A DNA stretch of 6,953 bases from Anaerolineae bacterium (GTDB lineage: Bacteria; Chloroflexota; Anaerolineae; Aggregatilineales; UBA3940), in NCBI GenBank assembly GCA_016926985.1, contig JAFGNO010000170.1, positions 1-6,953 on the forward strand, read 5' to 3'. Made by a program: the position numbers and the translations under genes. Each line of letters begins with the position of its first letter. The first letter of the stretch is position 1. Of the stretch, positions 1 through 5,694 are shown one piece after another. The notes beneath the pieces are model-generated. The model searched no databases. It saw only the letters and a program-made list of their open reading frames with translations, and was not told the DNA's origin.

Positions 1-114
1 ATCCAGCCATCCATCTCCTCACCGCTGTACGCCTCCAGAAGCAGCGCTGACCCCTCCGTGCAGGGCTGATCTCCGGATGGCCAGGCGGCCCCACCGGTAC
101 CGGGCGTAGAGATG

Positions 115-141
115 AAAAGCGCCCCTTCCACTGCAAGGGGC
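115..141 (-). terminator. Probable intrinsic terminator of the ABC/two-component operon
   Basis: On the minus strand, just after the response regulator stop, a perfect 7-bp stem (135-141 pairing with 121-127, GCCCCTT/AAGGGGC) with a 7-nt loop is followed, after two bases, by TTTT (115-118). This is the usual shape of a Rho-independent terminator, although the U-tract is short. The position, 8 nt past the last gene of the operon, supports the call. No energy calculation was done. Confidence 0.6.
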
Positions 142-148
142 AGGCATG

Positions 149-778
149 TCACAGGCGCATAATGCCCCGCTCCAGCGCGGTGGTGACCGCCGCCGTCCGG
201 TCGGAGACGCCGAGCTTGCCGTATATGTGGATCAGGTGCGATTTCACCGTCGCCGCGCTGATATGCAGCGTTTCTCCAATCTCCTGGTTGGACGCACCCC
301 GGGCGACCTGCTCCAGCACCTCGATCTCCCGCTCACTGAGCTTCTCCTCGGCAGGCGCGCGCATCCGGCTCATCAGCCTTGAGGCGACAGACGGCGTCAG
401 CACGGATTCCCCCTGCGCAGCGGTATGGATCGCGCGGATCAGCTCATCACGCGGGGTGTCCTTGAGCAGATACCCGGTTGCCCCGGCTTCTACCGCCCGC
501 AGGATGTCCGCGTCGGTATCATAGGTTGTCAATACGAGCACGTGGACTGGCAGCCCCTGTTCCCTGATCCGGGCAATGGCCTCCACCCCGTCCATCACCG
601 GCATCCGCAGGTCCATCAGGATCACGTCCGGCTGGCATTCAGCCGCCAGCGAGACCGCTTCCTGCCCGTTTGAGGCCTTGCCCACAATCTCGATATCCGG
701 CTCGCTTGCCAGCATCCCCTCCAGCCCGGTCTGTACCACCTCGTGGTCATCGGCGATGACCAGTCTAATCGGCTGCAT
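149..778 (-). CDS. NarL/LuxR-family two-component response regulator
   Basis: Cytoplasmic DNA-binding regulator of 209 aa, the normal length for the NarL/FixJ class, probably phosphorylated by the kinase encoded just upstream. The receiver domain covers about residues 3-118, with the acidic pair D10/D11, phosphoacceptor D56 (in VILMDLRMP), T84 and K106 all present. The C-terminal LuxR-type helix-turn-helix covers about 145-205 (LSEREIEVLEQVARG, then NQEIGETLHISAATVKSHL). The ATG at 778 was chosen because the protein then begins MQPIRLVIADD, directly at the receiver fold; the frame stays open back to 991, but that extension is composition noise lying inside the kinase gene. The start overlaps the kinase end by 14 nt, which suggests translational coupling. 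No strong Shine-Dalgarno is visible; AAAAGG lies about 12 nt upstream. The target promoter is not shown by sequence; the operon's own upstream palindrome is one candidate. Family call is secure; the signal is unknown. Confidence 0.95.
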   Translation of the reverse strand: MQPIRLVIADDHEVVQTGLEGMLASEPDIEIVGKASNGQEAVSLAAECQPDVILMDLRMPVMDGVEAIARIREQGLPVHVLVLTTYDTDADILRAVEAGATGYLLKDTPRDELIRAIHTAAQGESVLTPSVASRLMSRMRAPAEEKLSEREIEVLEQVARGASNQEIGETLHISAATVKSHLIHIYGKLGVSDRTAAVTTALERGIMRL

Positions 779-2021
779 GGTCTTTGGCCTTTTCTGTGAT
801 TGGCAGCGCCACGGCAATGGTTGTTCCGCCGCCCGGTGTACTTTCCAGCGCAAATGTTCCCCCCAGAATCTCCGCCCGTTCCCGCATCGAGCGCAGGCCA
901 AAGCCCCCGGTGGGTTCTCCAAGATCAGGCCCTGCCGGTTCCGGGTCAAACCCGATCCCGTCATCCCGGATATCCAGCGCGACAAGGTCATCCATGTAGG
1001 TGAGAGTCAGTGTAACAGAATGGGCCTGTGCGTGGCGCCTGATATTGGCCAGCCCTTCCTGGGTGGTGCGCAGCAGTGTCACTTCATACTCCGGTGGCAG
1101 GTGGCACGGTTCACCCACGACTGATAACTTAACCCCGATGCCTGTCTCTTTGGACCAGCGCCCGGCATATCGGGTTATCGCATCCTCAAGCGACCGGCGC
1201 TCCAGCGATTCCGGCTGGAGCGCCCAGACCATCCGGCGCGCCTCTGCCAGGCTGGCTCTCGCCGATTGACGGGCCAGGTCCAGGTACTTCCTGATGTCTT
1301 CCTGATCTGGCGATAAATGCGCGTCCATCGTTTCCAGGTGCATGATAATGCTCGTAAACCCCTGCGCGAGCGTATCGTGAATCTCGCGGGCAAGGCGCTG
1401 GCGCTCTTCCAGCATCCCCGCCTGCCGTTCAGCCGCTGACAGCCCTTCCTGCGCTTCTCGCAGCTCTTCGATCAGCCGCTTGCGCTCCTGGCTCTGCTTT
1501 ATCACCGCGTAGATAAACCAGGCCAGCGCGATGCTGCCAATATAGGACATGCCGATAATGATCGCGTAAGTCCAGGTGATCGCCACACCGGAGAGCGCCT
1601 GCCGGCAGACAACCAGCGCCATGAGCAGCAGCGCGCCGATGATGTTCCACGGTGGGGGCGGCGCGCCAAACACCTGCGGGAAGAGGCCGATCAGCAGCAG
1701 GTAATACATCGAGTCGTACGCAGCCAGCCCGAACCACAGTACCCATCCCAATGCGAAGTAGCCCAGCATCAGCAGAACGCGGTTCTCAAAGACCGCGTAG
1801 CGCCCGGCGGCTGCCACCACATACCACAGCGCGTAGGCAATGGACAGCCCGCCAATGACCAGCTTCTCCTCAACCGGTCGCGGGGTGATGATCAGCGCCT
1901 GGACCATGCCGATGATCAGCGCAATATAGGTAAGCGTATGCCAGACCCACAGCCAGCGCAGAAACGCCGCCGGGGTATCCTCCATTGGTTCAGGTGACCC
2001 TTTGGGTAATTTATCCGCCAT
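765..2021 (-). CDS. Membrane-bound sensor histidine kinase (HisKA_3/NarX-DesK-LiaS type)
   Basis: Sensor kinase of 418 aa that should autophosphorylate and pass phosphate to the downstream response regulator. About six hydrophobic segments fill residues 20-175 (around 28-46, 54-73, 82-101, 104-119, 126-146, 150-174) with only short loops, so sensing is probably within or at the membrane. A charged, likely coiled-coil linker (175-210) leads to the dimerisation/phosphoacceptor box EERQRLAREIHDTLAQGF, with H215 as the phosphorylated histidine. The HATPase_c domain follows: N-box QEGLANIRRHA with N326, DDGIGFD at 353-359, GGFGLRSM at 372-379 and a terminal GGGT motif near 397-400. These are the HisKA_3 hallmarks that pair with NarL-type regulators. 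The ATG at 2021 has a GGGAG about 13 nt upstream, rather far; an in-frame ATG at residue 13 is an alternative. It follows the permease after 77 nt containing a stem-loop. The ligand is not evident; membrane-active compounds are an inference from the exporter neighbours. Confidence 0.94.
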   Translation of the reverse strand: MADKLPKGSPEPMEDTPAAFLRWLWVWHTLTYIALIIGMVQALIITPRPVEEKLVIGGLSIAYALWYVVAAAGRYAVFENRVLLMLGYFALGWVLWFGLAAYDSMYYLLLIGLFPQVFGAPPPPWNIIGALLLMALVVCRQALSGVAITWTYAIIIGMSYIGSIALAWFIYAVIKQSQERKRLIEELREAQEGLSAAERQAGMLEERQRLAREIHDTLAQGFTSIIMHLETMDAHLSPDQEDIRKYLDLARQSARASLAEARRMVWALQPESLERRSLEDAITRYAGRWSKETGIGVKLSVVGEPCHLPPEYEVTLLRTTQEGLANIRRHAQAHSVTLTLTYMDDLVALDIRDDGIGFDPEPAGPDLGEPTGGFGLRSMRERAEILGGTFALESTPGGGTTIAVALPITEKAKDHAAD

Positions 2022-2046
2022 GACGAGGTTTTTTCTCCCGCCTGTT

Positions 2047-2088
2047 TGCTCTCACCCCTGCCCATACGACAGGGCGGGGGTGAGAGCA
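2047..2088. repeat. 17-bp stem-loop between permease and kinase genes
   Basis: The arms 2047-2063 and 2072-2088 are reverse complements over 17 positions with a single T/G exception at 2059/2076, and enclose the 8-nt loop ATACGACA. It occupies most of the 77-nt gap between the permease stop and the kinase start. In the operon (minus) direction the stem is followed by AAACAGG, not a U-tract, so it is not a canonical intrinsic terminator. It could be an RNA-processing or stability element that sets transporter and kinase levels separately, or a copy of a dispersed C-rich palindromic repeat. Part of the arm (TCACCCCTGCCC) is nearly repeated at 4097-4108. Confidence 0.7.
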
Positions 2089-2098
2089 GTCTGCGATT

Positions 2099-2836
2099 TT
2101 ATTCCCACCTGAACATACGCGCCGAGATGGTCAAACCGACCACCAGCATAACAACCAGCACCAGGACCGAGACCAGCGACCAGCCTTCCCCGGCCCACAG
2201 GCCGCTGATCAGGATGTTCACATGGGTCAATGGTAAAAACTCCGACACGCGCTGCATGCTCGCCGGCAGCATCTGGCGCGGCATCCCACCGCCGCCCAGG
2301 AACAACATCGGGTAAAACAGCGCCATCCCAACGATCTGCGTCGTCCGCGCGGTGGGCAGCAGCGAGGCCAGCACAAAGCCAAGCGACAGCACGCTGAAAC
2401 TGCTCAACAGGAAGGCCAGGACAAACGCAACTGGCGCCTCCGGCATAGCTACATTGTATACGAAGTGTGCGGCAACCGTTAGCAACCCGATCCCCAAAGC
2501 TGTGATGGCCAGGTTGACAACCACCTGGGCCCCGATTACAGCCAGCGGGTTCAGCGGCGTCACCCGGTAGCGGCGCAGGATTCCCCGCTCGCGGTACAGG
2601 CTGAGCGTGATCGGGCTGCTCAGGCACCCGGTCGTGCCGATGATCATCGCGATATACCCGGGCGTGGTGACATCCATCGATCCCCTGCCGCCGAAGTACG
2701 GGTTGGGTTCGTTGCCGTAGATGCTGCCAAAGATAAACAGCAGCATCAGCGGGAATACCAGCGCGAAAAACGCGCCAATTGGCTCCCTCAGAAAGAGCTT
2801 GATCTCCATCCAGGTCATTTTAAGCAGCGTACGCAT
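2099..2836 (-). CDS. ABC-2 type transporter permease
   Basis: Integral membrane protein of 245 aa, a normal size for a compact ABC-2 permease, expected to dimerise and work with the adjacent ATPase to export a substrate. The N-terminal amphipathic stretch (LLKMTWMEIKLFLREP) leads into the first membrane span (about 20-40). Further hydrophobic segments lie around 59-80, 97-128, 135-160, 166-183 and 219-240. Conserved ABC-2 features include the cytoplasmic YRERGILRRYRVTPL stretch (81-95) and the LP...VSEFLPLTHV segment (about 189-206) before the last span. The start at 2836 is supported by a strong GGAGG six nt upstream and overlaps the ATPase gene by 17 nt. The substrate cannot be read from sequence; drug, lantibiotic, lipid or polyketide export are all possible for this family. 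Confidence 0.93.
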   Translation of the reverse strand: MRTLLKMTWMEIKLFLREPIGAFFALVFPLMLLFIFGSIYGNEPNPYFGGRGSMDVTTPGYIAMIIGTTGCLSSPITLSLYRERGILRRYRVTPLNPLAVIGAQVVVNLAITALGIGLLTVAAHFVYNVAMPEAPVAFVLAFLLSSFSVLSLGFVLASLLPTARTTQIVGMALFYPMLFLGGGGMPRQMLPASMQRVSEFLPLTHVNILISGLWAGEGWSLVSVLVLVVMLVVGLTISARMFRWE

Positions 2837-3749
2837 GATTTTCCTCCATCTGGCGGCCTGTCACCGCCAGGAACACATCTTCCAGGTTGGCCTGCTCGCT
2901 CCGCAGGTCAGGGGGCATCAGCTGCCGTTGGGCCAGCGCCGCGGCAACCTGCGCCATCAATGCGCCATTGCCGTGTACGACCACGTCACCCTTCTCCAGG
3001 TCAACCCGGCTGACTCCCGGAGCCTCCTGAAGCCAGCTCATATCCAGCCCCGATGGCGCTGTAAAGCGCACCCGGCTGCCCTGGTTGAGGGACTTGATCA
3101 GCTGGCCCGGCGCATCCAGCGCCACGACCCGTCCCTGGTCAAAAATCGCCACCCGGTCGCAGAGCTTCTCTGCCTCATCCATGAAGTGCGTGACCAGCAC
3201 GACGGTCTTACCCTGGTCGCGGATGGCCCGCACCAGGTTCCAGGTATTGCGCCGCGCATGGGGGTCGAGACCCGTTGTCAGTTCGTCGAGCACCACCAGC
3301 TCGGGGTCATTGACCAGCGCCAGCGCGATAAACAGGCGCTGCTGCTGCCCCCCGGAGAGGCTGGCAAAGGTCGCTTTCCGCTTGTCGCCCAGCCCCCACT
3401 GGTCTAATAAGGGCTGCCACGCCACCGACCGGCGGTAGAACGAGGCGAACAGGTCAAGCGCCTCCCAGACCCGCATCCGGTCCGGCAGCGCCGCTTGCTG
3501 AAGCTGCACCCCGATCCGCTCGCCAAGGGCGAAAGCATCCTGCTGCGGATCAAGCCCCAGCACGCGGATACTCCCTGCGTCCGGCTTGCGCAGCCCGATT
3601 GCCAGCTCCACCGTCGTGGTTTTGCCTGCTCCGTTGGGGCCAACAATCCCGAATATCTCGCCCGGGTAGACCGCCAGCGAGACATCATCAACGGCGCAGG
3701 TGTCGCCATATGTTTTCGTCAGATTATTAATCTCGATCACCGGTTGCAT
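2820..3749 (-). CDS. ABC transporter ATP-binding protein (CcmA/DrrA-like)
   Basis: Cytoplasmic ATPase of 309 aa that should energise the neighbouring ABC-2 permease. From the preferred start, Walker A GPNGAGKTT is at 37-45, signature LSGGQ at 131-135, Walker B ending in D155/E156 (VVLDEL), D-loop GLD at 160-162 and switch histidine H188 (VTHFMDEAE); the Q-loop lies near 82-85. The roughly 90 residues after the nucleotide-binding domain match the C-terminal extension common in DrrA/CcmA-type exporter ATPases. The frame also opens at a GTG (3758) and an ATG (3755), but AAAGGAG at 3758-3764 lies 8 nt before the ATG at 3749 and only 2 nt before that at 3755, so 3749 is preferred. It is the first gene of the operon, and its end overlaps the permease start. 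DEL replaces the commoner DEP after Walker B, a known variant among such ATPases. Confidence 0.95.
   Translation of the reverse strand: MQPVIEINNLTKTYGDTCAVDDVSLAVYPGEIFGIVGPNGAGKTTTVELAIGLRKPDAGSIRVLGLDPQQDAFALGERIGVQLQQAALPDRMRVWEALDLFASFYRRSVAWQPLLDQWGLGDKRKATFASLSGGQQQRLFIALALVNDPELVVLDELTTGLDPHARRNTWNLVRAIRDQGKTVVLVTHFMDEAEKLCDRVAIFDQGRVVALDAPGQLIKSLNQGSRVRFTAPSGLDMSWLQEAPGVSRVDLEKGDVVVHGNGALMAQVAAALAQRQLMPPDLRSEQANLEDVFLAVTGRQMEENHAYAA
2843..2847 (-). promoter_or_regulatory. Strong ribosome binding site of the permease
   Basis: GGAGG on the minus strand, six nt before the permease ATG at 2836, lies inside the last codons of the ATPase gene. It fixes the permease start and supports coupled translation of the two transporter subunits. 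Confidence 0.8.
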
Positions 3750-3757
3750 AACCATCA

Positions 3758-3764
3758 CTCCTTT
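3758..3764 (-). promoter_or_regulatory. Ribosome binding site that decides the ATPase start
   Basis: AAAGGAG on the minus strand. Spacing is 8 nt to the ATG at 3749, 2 nt to the ATG at 3755, and it overlaps the GTG at 3758. Only the ATG at 3749 is well placed. Confidence 0.75.
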
Positions 3765-3775
3765 ACTCTGCTTTC

Positions 3776-3781
3776 ATTATC
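3776..3781 (-). promoter_or_regulatory. Weak candidate -10 box of the transporter operon
   Basis: GATAAT on the minus strand, 26 nt before the preferred ATPase start. No convincing -35 lies 16-18 bp upstream, where TGTCTC is poor. If real, this promoter would probably need an activator, possibly the operon's own response regulator. Low confidence. Confidence 0.25.
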
Positions 3782-3821
3782 CGGGTAAAGGAGCCGGGAG
3801 ACATCCATCGTGCGGGTTGTT

Positions 3822-3869
3822 TTTGTGGATCAATCAGGTGGATTTGTGGATCAACCGATCGGTTGATCC
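3822..3869. promoter_or_regulatory. Candidate operator: 22-bp perfect palindrome plus 12-bp direct repeat
   Basis: Bases 3848-3869 form a perfect palindrome (left arm GGATCAACCGA, right arm its exact complement). In addition TTTGTGGATCAA occurs twice, at 3822-3833 and 3843-3854, 21 bp apart, i.e. two helical turns. The half-site GGATCAA therefore appears three times: 3827, 3848, and inverted at 3863-3869. The site is about 100 bp upstream of the ATPase ATG. A perfect, GATC-centred palindrome is typical of a dimeric repressor such as a TetR-family protein; binding by the operon's own response regulator is the alternative. No TetR gene lies within the window. DNA symmetry is certain; the role is inferred. 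Confidence 0.55.
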
Positions 3870-4228
3870 TGGTGGTTGTACCATTCACTGCTACGTATTC
3901 CCCGGTGCCGGGATCGCCTGGAGAGTGAAGATCTCAACCCCATTACGCTGGCAGGTGTACAAACTCTGTGGGCATATCCAGGCCTGAATGCCCAGCCGCA
4001 AAATGGGCGCCAGCTGGAACTGCCTGCCCAAAGGGAGGCATGTCAACCAGAAAGCAGCCGGTCACTGGCGCGCAGGCATTTCTCCCCGCCCAGCCCTCAC
4101 CCCTCCCCCAGCCACCCATCGGTCGGGCTGGCCCTGCTGGTGCGGCGCCATTCTGGCGTTAGCTGGATATCAAGCGTCGCCAGCCGGGCATAGTGCTGAA
4201 CCATCCCCTATTTGAGGTAATCACCATC
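3870..4228. other. Intergenic stretch without a supported gene; several short inverted repeats
   Basis: About 360 bases between the transporter control region and the AbiE promoter. Short plus-strand frames exist, but none has a ribosome site or recognisable protein. Visible structure: CCCGG-TG-CCGGG at 3901-3912; a 7-bp inverted repeat TGGGCAT/ATGCCCA at 3969-3975 and 3988-3994 with AGGCCT in its loop; a hairpin at 4021-4040 (TGCCT/AGGCA plus CCC/GGG, one bulged G, AAA loop); and CCAGCC/GGCTGG at 4108-4113 and 4126-4131. A C-rich tract at 4094-4108 resembles an arm of the 2047-2088 stem-loop. It may be decayed repeat sequence; no tRNA or known ncRNA was recognised. Confidence 0.5.
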
Positions 4229-4289
4229 ACTTGACGTTTTTACAAATTAAATATAGTATACTTATGAGTAAAACCAGAAAATGTCAAGT
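4229..4289 (+). promoter_or_regulatory. abiE promoter with flanking 12-bp inverted repeat (candidate AbiEi operator)
   Basis: The arms ACTTGACGTTTT (4229-4240) and AAAATGTCAAGT (4278-4289) are reverse complements at 11 of 12 positions and lie 37 bp apart. The left arm covers the -35 TTGACG (4231-4236); the right arm covers the AbiEi start codon. Between them is an AT-rich -10 region: TATAGT at 4252-4257 (15-bp spacing) or TATACT at 4257-4262 (20-bp spacing), neither ideal. AbiEi proteins are known to bind inverted repeats in their own promoter and to repress it, and this layout is what such an operator would look like. The repeat is seen directly; AbiEi binding is inferred. Confidence 0.6.
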
Positions 4290-5102
4290 AACACAATGAA
4301 ACACAATCGATTCTTTCGTGCACATCGAGTCTTCACTCATCGGGAATTCCTTGACCATCTGGATTCTCAGGGTAACGCCGGCGATCGTACTGACCAATCC
4401 ATCCTGGCCTACTATAAAAAAACCGGACGTCTGATCTCACTGCGGCAAGGACTCTACGCTACAATACCCTCCGGTGCTGATCCCAATACGTACCCCGTTG
4501 ATCCCTACCTGATTGCCACACATCTACAACCGGATGCCATCTTATCCCATCACAGTGCTCTAGCCTTTTTCGGCCGCGCCTATTCAATCCAAGAGATGTT
4601 CATATACACCTCAAACACACCGATTAGCACAACCCGGATCCGCTCACGCCTATATCGCGGCACCCGGCACCCTGTTTCACTGTGCCGGCATGGCAGGCAG
4701 ACCTTCGATGTGCAAACCGTTGACCATCTGGGGCAATGGATCCAGGTAACAGGGCTTGAGCGGGCGGTTGTTGATATGCTGAACAAGCCCCAACTATCAG
4801 GCGGACTGGAGGAAATGTGGCGTTCATTTGAGATGATAGAGATCCTGAATACCGAGACTGTCCTGACCTATGTTGAACTGCTCAACAATCAGACCACATC
4901 GGCCAAAGTAGGCTATGTGTTTGAGGCTCACCGCGACCGGTGGATGATTGATGAACCAGTTCTCAACGCAGTGGAAGCACTCTGCCCCAAACAGCCTCGC
5001 TACTGGCAACGAGGCAAGCGAGAGGGGGGAGAGCTTGCTGCACGGTGGAACCTCATTGTGCCAAACAACCTCGCAAACAAACGCTGGGAGGATCTTCTGT
5101 GA
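4281..5102 (+). CDS. abiEi: AbiEi-family antitoxin and autorepressor (type IV toxin-antitoxin)
   Basis: Complete 273-aa protein. In AbiE systems this protein counters the AbiEii nucleotidyltransferase toxin without stable complex formation and represses the operon through an N-terminal winged helix. Here residues about 11-62 have the winged-helix pattern (FRAHRVFTHREFLDHL, then LAYYKKTGRLISLRQGLYATIP). The following segment is characteristic of the family: YPVDPYLIATHLQPDAILSHHSALAFFGRA (about 71-100), then TGLERAVVDMLNKPQLSGGLEEMWRSFEM (157-185) and a basic C-terminal part. The ATG at 4281 has no clear ribosome site; the upstream ATG at 4265 is in another frame with an early stop. The gene overlaps the toxin start by 4 nt (GTGA). 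Base composition is clearly less GC-rich than the operon to the left, in keeping with an accessory locus. It appears intact although its toxin is broken. Confidence 0.88.
   Translation: MSSNTMKHNRFFRAHRVFTHREFLDHLDSQGNAGDRTDQSILAYYKKTGRLISLRQGLYATIPSGADPNTYPVDPYLIATHLQPDAILSHHSALAFFGRAYSIQEMFIYTSNTPISTTRIRSRLYRGTRHPVSLCRHGRQTFDVQTVDHLGQWIQVTGLERAVVDMLNKPQLSGGLEEMWRSFEMIEILNTETVLTYVELLNNQTTSAKVGYVFEAHRDRWMIDEPVLNAVEALCPKQPRYWQRGKREGGELAARWNLIVPNNLANKRWEDLL
5086..5092 (+). promoter_or_regulatory. Ribosome binding site of the AbiEii toxin gene
   Basis: GGGAGGA ends 6 nt before the GTG at 5099, which overlaps the antitoxin stop as GTGA. This near-ideal site decides the toxin start; the ATG at 5045 in the same frame lacks such a site and lies deep in the antitoxin gene. 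Confidence 0.8.
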
Positions 5103-5600
5103 GGCTCTCAGCTGAAAGGCTGCTATCAGATGCAGCTGGAACCGGCTTCCGGGCGGACGTGCTCGAAAGGGTAGCTCATCTACTCAATGTGCTCACAAGC
5201 ATTCAGTCTCATGTCCTGTTGAAAGACAAATACGCGTTGAAAGGCGGCACTGCGCTTAATCTGTTTTTCTTTGATGTCCCTCGCTTATCAGTTGACATTG
5301 ACCTTAACTATGTGGGAGGGCTGGATCGTACAACGATGCTTGAGGAGCGTCCACGGCTTGAAATGGCTCTCAAAGCCGTACTATCCCGTGAAGATTTCAG
5401 GATCTTACAGCATCCCGACCCCTACGCAGGTGGAAAGTGGAAGCTGGGGTTTCGGAGTTACACCGGACAGCAGGACATTGTTAACATCGATCTGAACTAC
5501 CTCTTCCGACAGCCATTGTGGCCATTGTCCATCTGTGATTCAAAGCAGCTGGGTTCCTGGCAGGCAAAAAACATCCCCATCCTGGATATTCACGAATTAC
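5099..5600 (+). pseudogene. abiEii: AbiEii-family nucleotidyltransferase toxin, truncated by IS insertion
   Basis: N-terminal part of the AbiEii/AbiGii toxin, about 167 family-like residues from the GTG at 5099; members are usually some 250-300 aa. The nucleotidyltransferase core is visible: LKGGTALNLF at 47-56, followed by RLSVDIDLNYVG with the metal-binding pair D66/D68, and a later DIVNIDLNYL strand containing D131. Homology runs to ILDIHEL (161-167), where the family normally continues with a conserved helix containing basic residues and an RD...D segment. Here the frame instead reads PKRRRKAPELIHG and ends at 5677, because the sequence has passed into the left end of an IS200/IS605 element. 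The missing C-terminal half should lie beyond the element, outside the window. The product probably lacks toxin activity, but this is inference; the core catalytic residues remain. Confidence 0.82.
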
Positions 5601-5607
5601 CAAAAAG

Positions 5608-5650
5608 GCGCCGTAAAGCCCCTGAATTAATTCATGGGGATATAAGGCGC
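5608..5650 (+). repeat. IS left-end hairpin with adjacent AAAG guide-like tetranucleotide
   Basis: The inner hairpin at 5619-5639 pairs CCCC with GGGG and TGAAT with ATTCA, with a bulged T at 5635. The outer GCGCC (5608-5612) can pair with GGCGC (5646-5650). AAAG (5615-5618) sits directly at the 5' foot of the inner stem. In IS608 an AAAG in this place base-pairs with the TTAC cleavage site, and TTAC is present at 5597-5600. Structure read by eye; folding not calculated. Confidence 0.65.
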
Positions 5651-5682
5651 AAAAAGAAATGCTGTTATATAGCATAAGGCTG

Positions 5683-5688
5683 TATAAT
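5683..5688 (+). promoter_or_regulatory. Candidate -10 box of tnpA
   Basis: A consensus TATAAT lies 6 nt before the tnpA ATG at 5695. The -35 at 17-bp spacing (TGCTGT) is poor. If used, the transcript would be nearly leaderless, which fits the lack of a ribosome site and the low expression typical of such transposases. Confidence 0.35.
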
Positions 5689-5694
5689 TGGACT

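Noticed and set aside
1..20. Possible start of another minus-strand gene at the left edge (GAGGAG at 15-20, ATG at 8-10 or 12-14)
   Set aside because: Only three or four codons are visible and spacing is short (4 nt or none), so a gene cannot be supported from this window.
779..991. Upstream extension of the response regulator to a 280-aa protein starting at 991
   Set aside because: The added residues have no receiver-domain similarity, lie entirely inside the kinase gene, and the ATG at 778 places the protein at the canonical receiver N-terminus.
2047..2088. Intrinsic terminator reading of the intercistronic stem-loop
   Set aside because: No U-tract follows the stem on the minus strand, and on the plus strand there is no gene before it to terminate.
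2052..2627. 191-aa minus-strand frame overlapping the permease
   Set aside because: It lies in a different frame within the permease, is rich in Pro, Ala and Gly, and has no membrane or domain pattern.
2721..3407. 228-aa plus-strand open frame opposite the ATPase gene
   Set aside because: The ATPase on the other strand has all its motifs; this frame is a GC-rich shadow without a domain.
3820..4131. CRISPR-like array suggested by short repeats in the gene-free region
   Set aside because: The repeats are two copies at most, differ from one another and lack regular spacers; no cas gene is present.
3876..4215. Overlapping short plus-strand open frames between the two loci
   Set aside because: No ribosome sites and no recognisable protein; composition reflects C-rich repeats.
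5604..5650. AAGGCGC repeated at 5605-5611 and 5644-5650 as a target-site duplication
   Set aside because: Both copies lie inside the predicted left end, and IS200/IS605 elements do not create target duplications; one copy is explained as part of the outer hairpin pairing.
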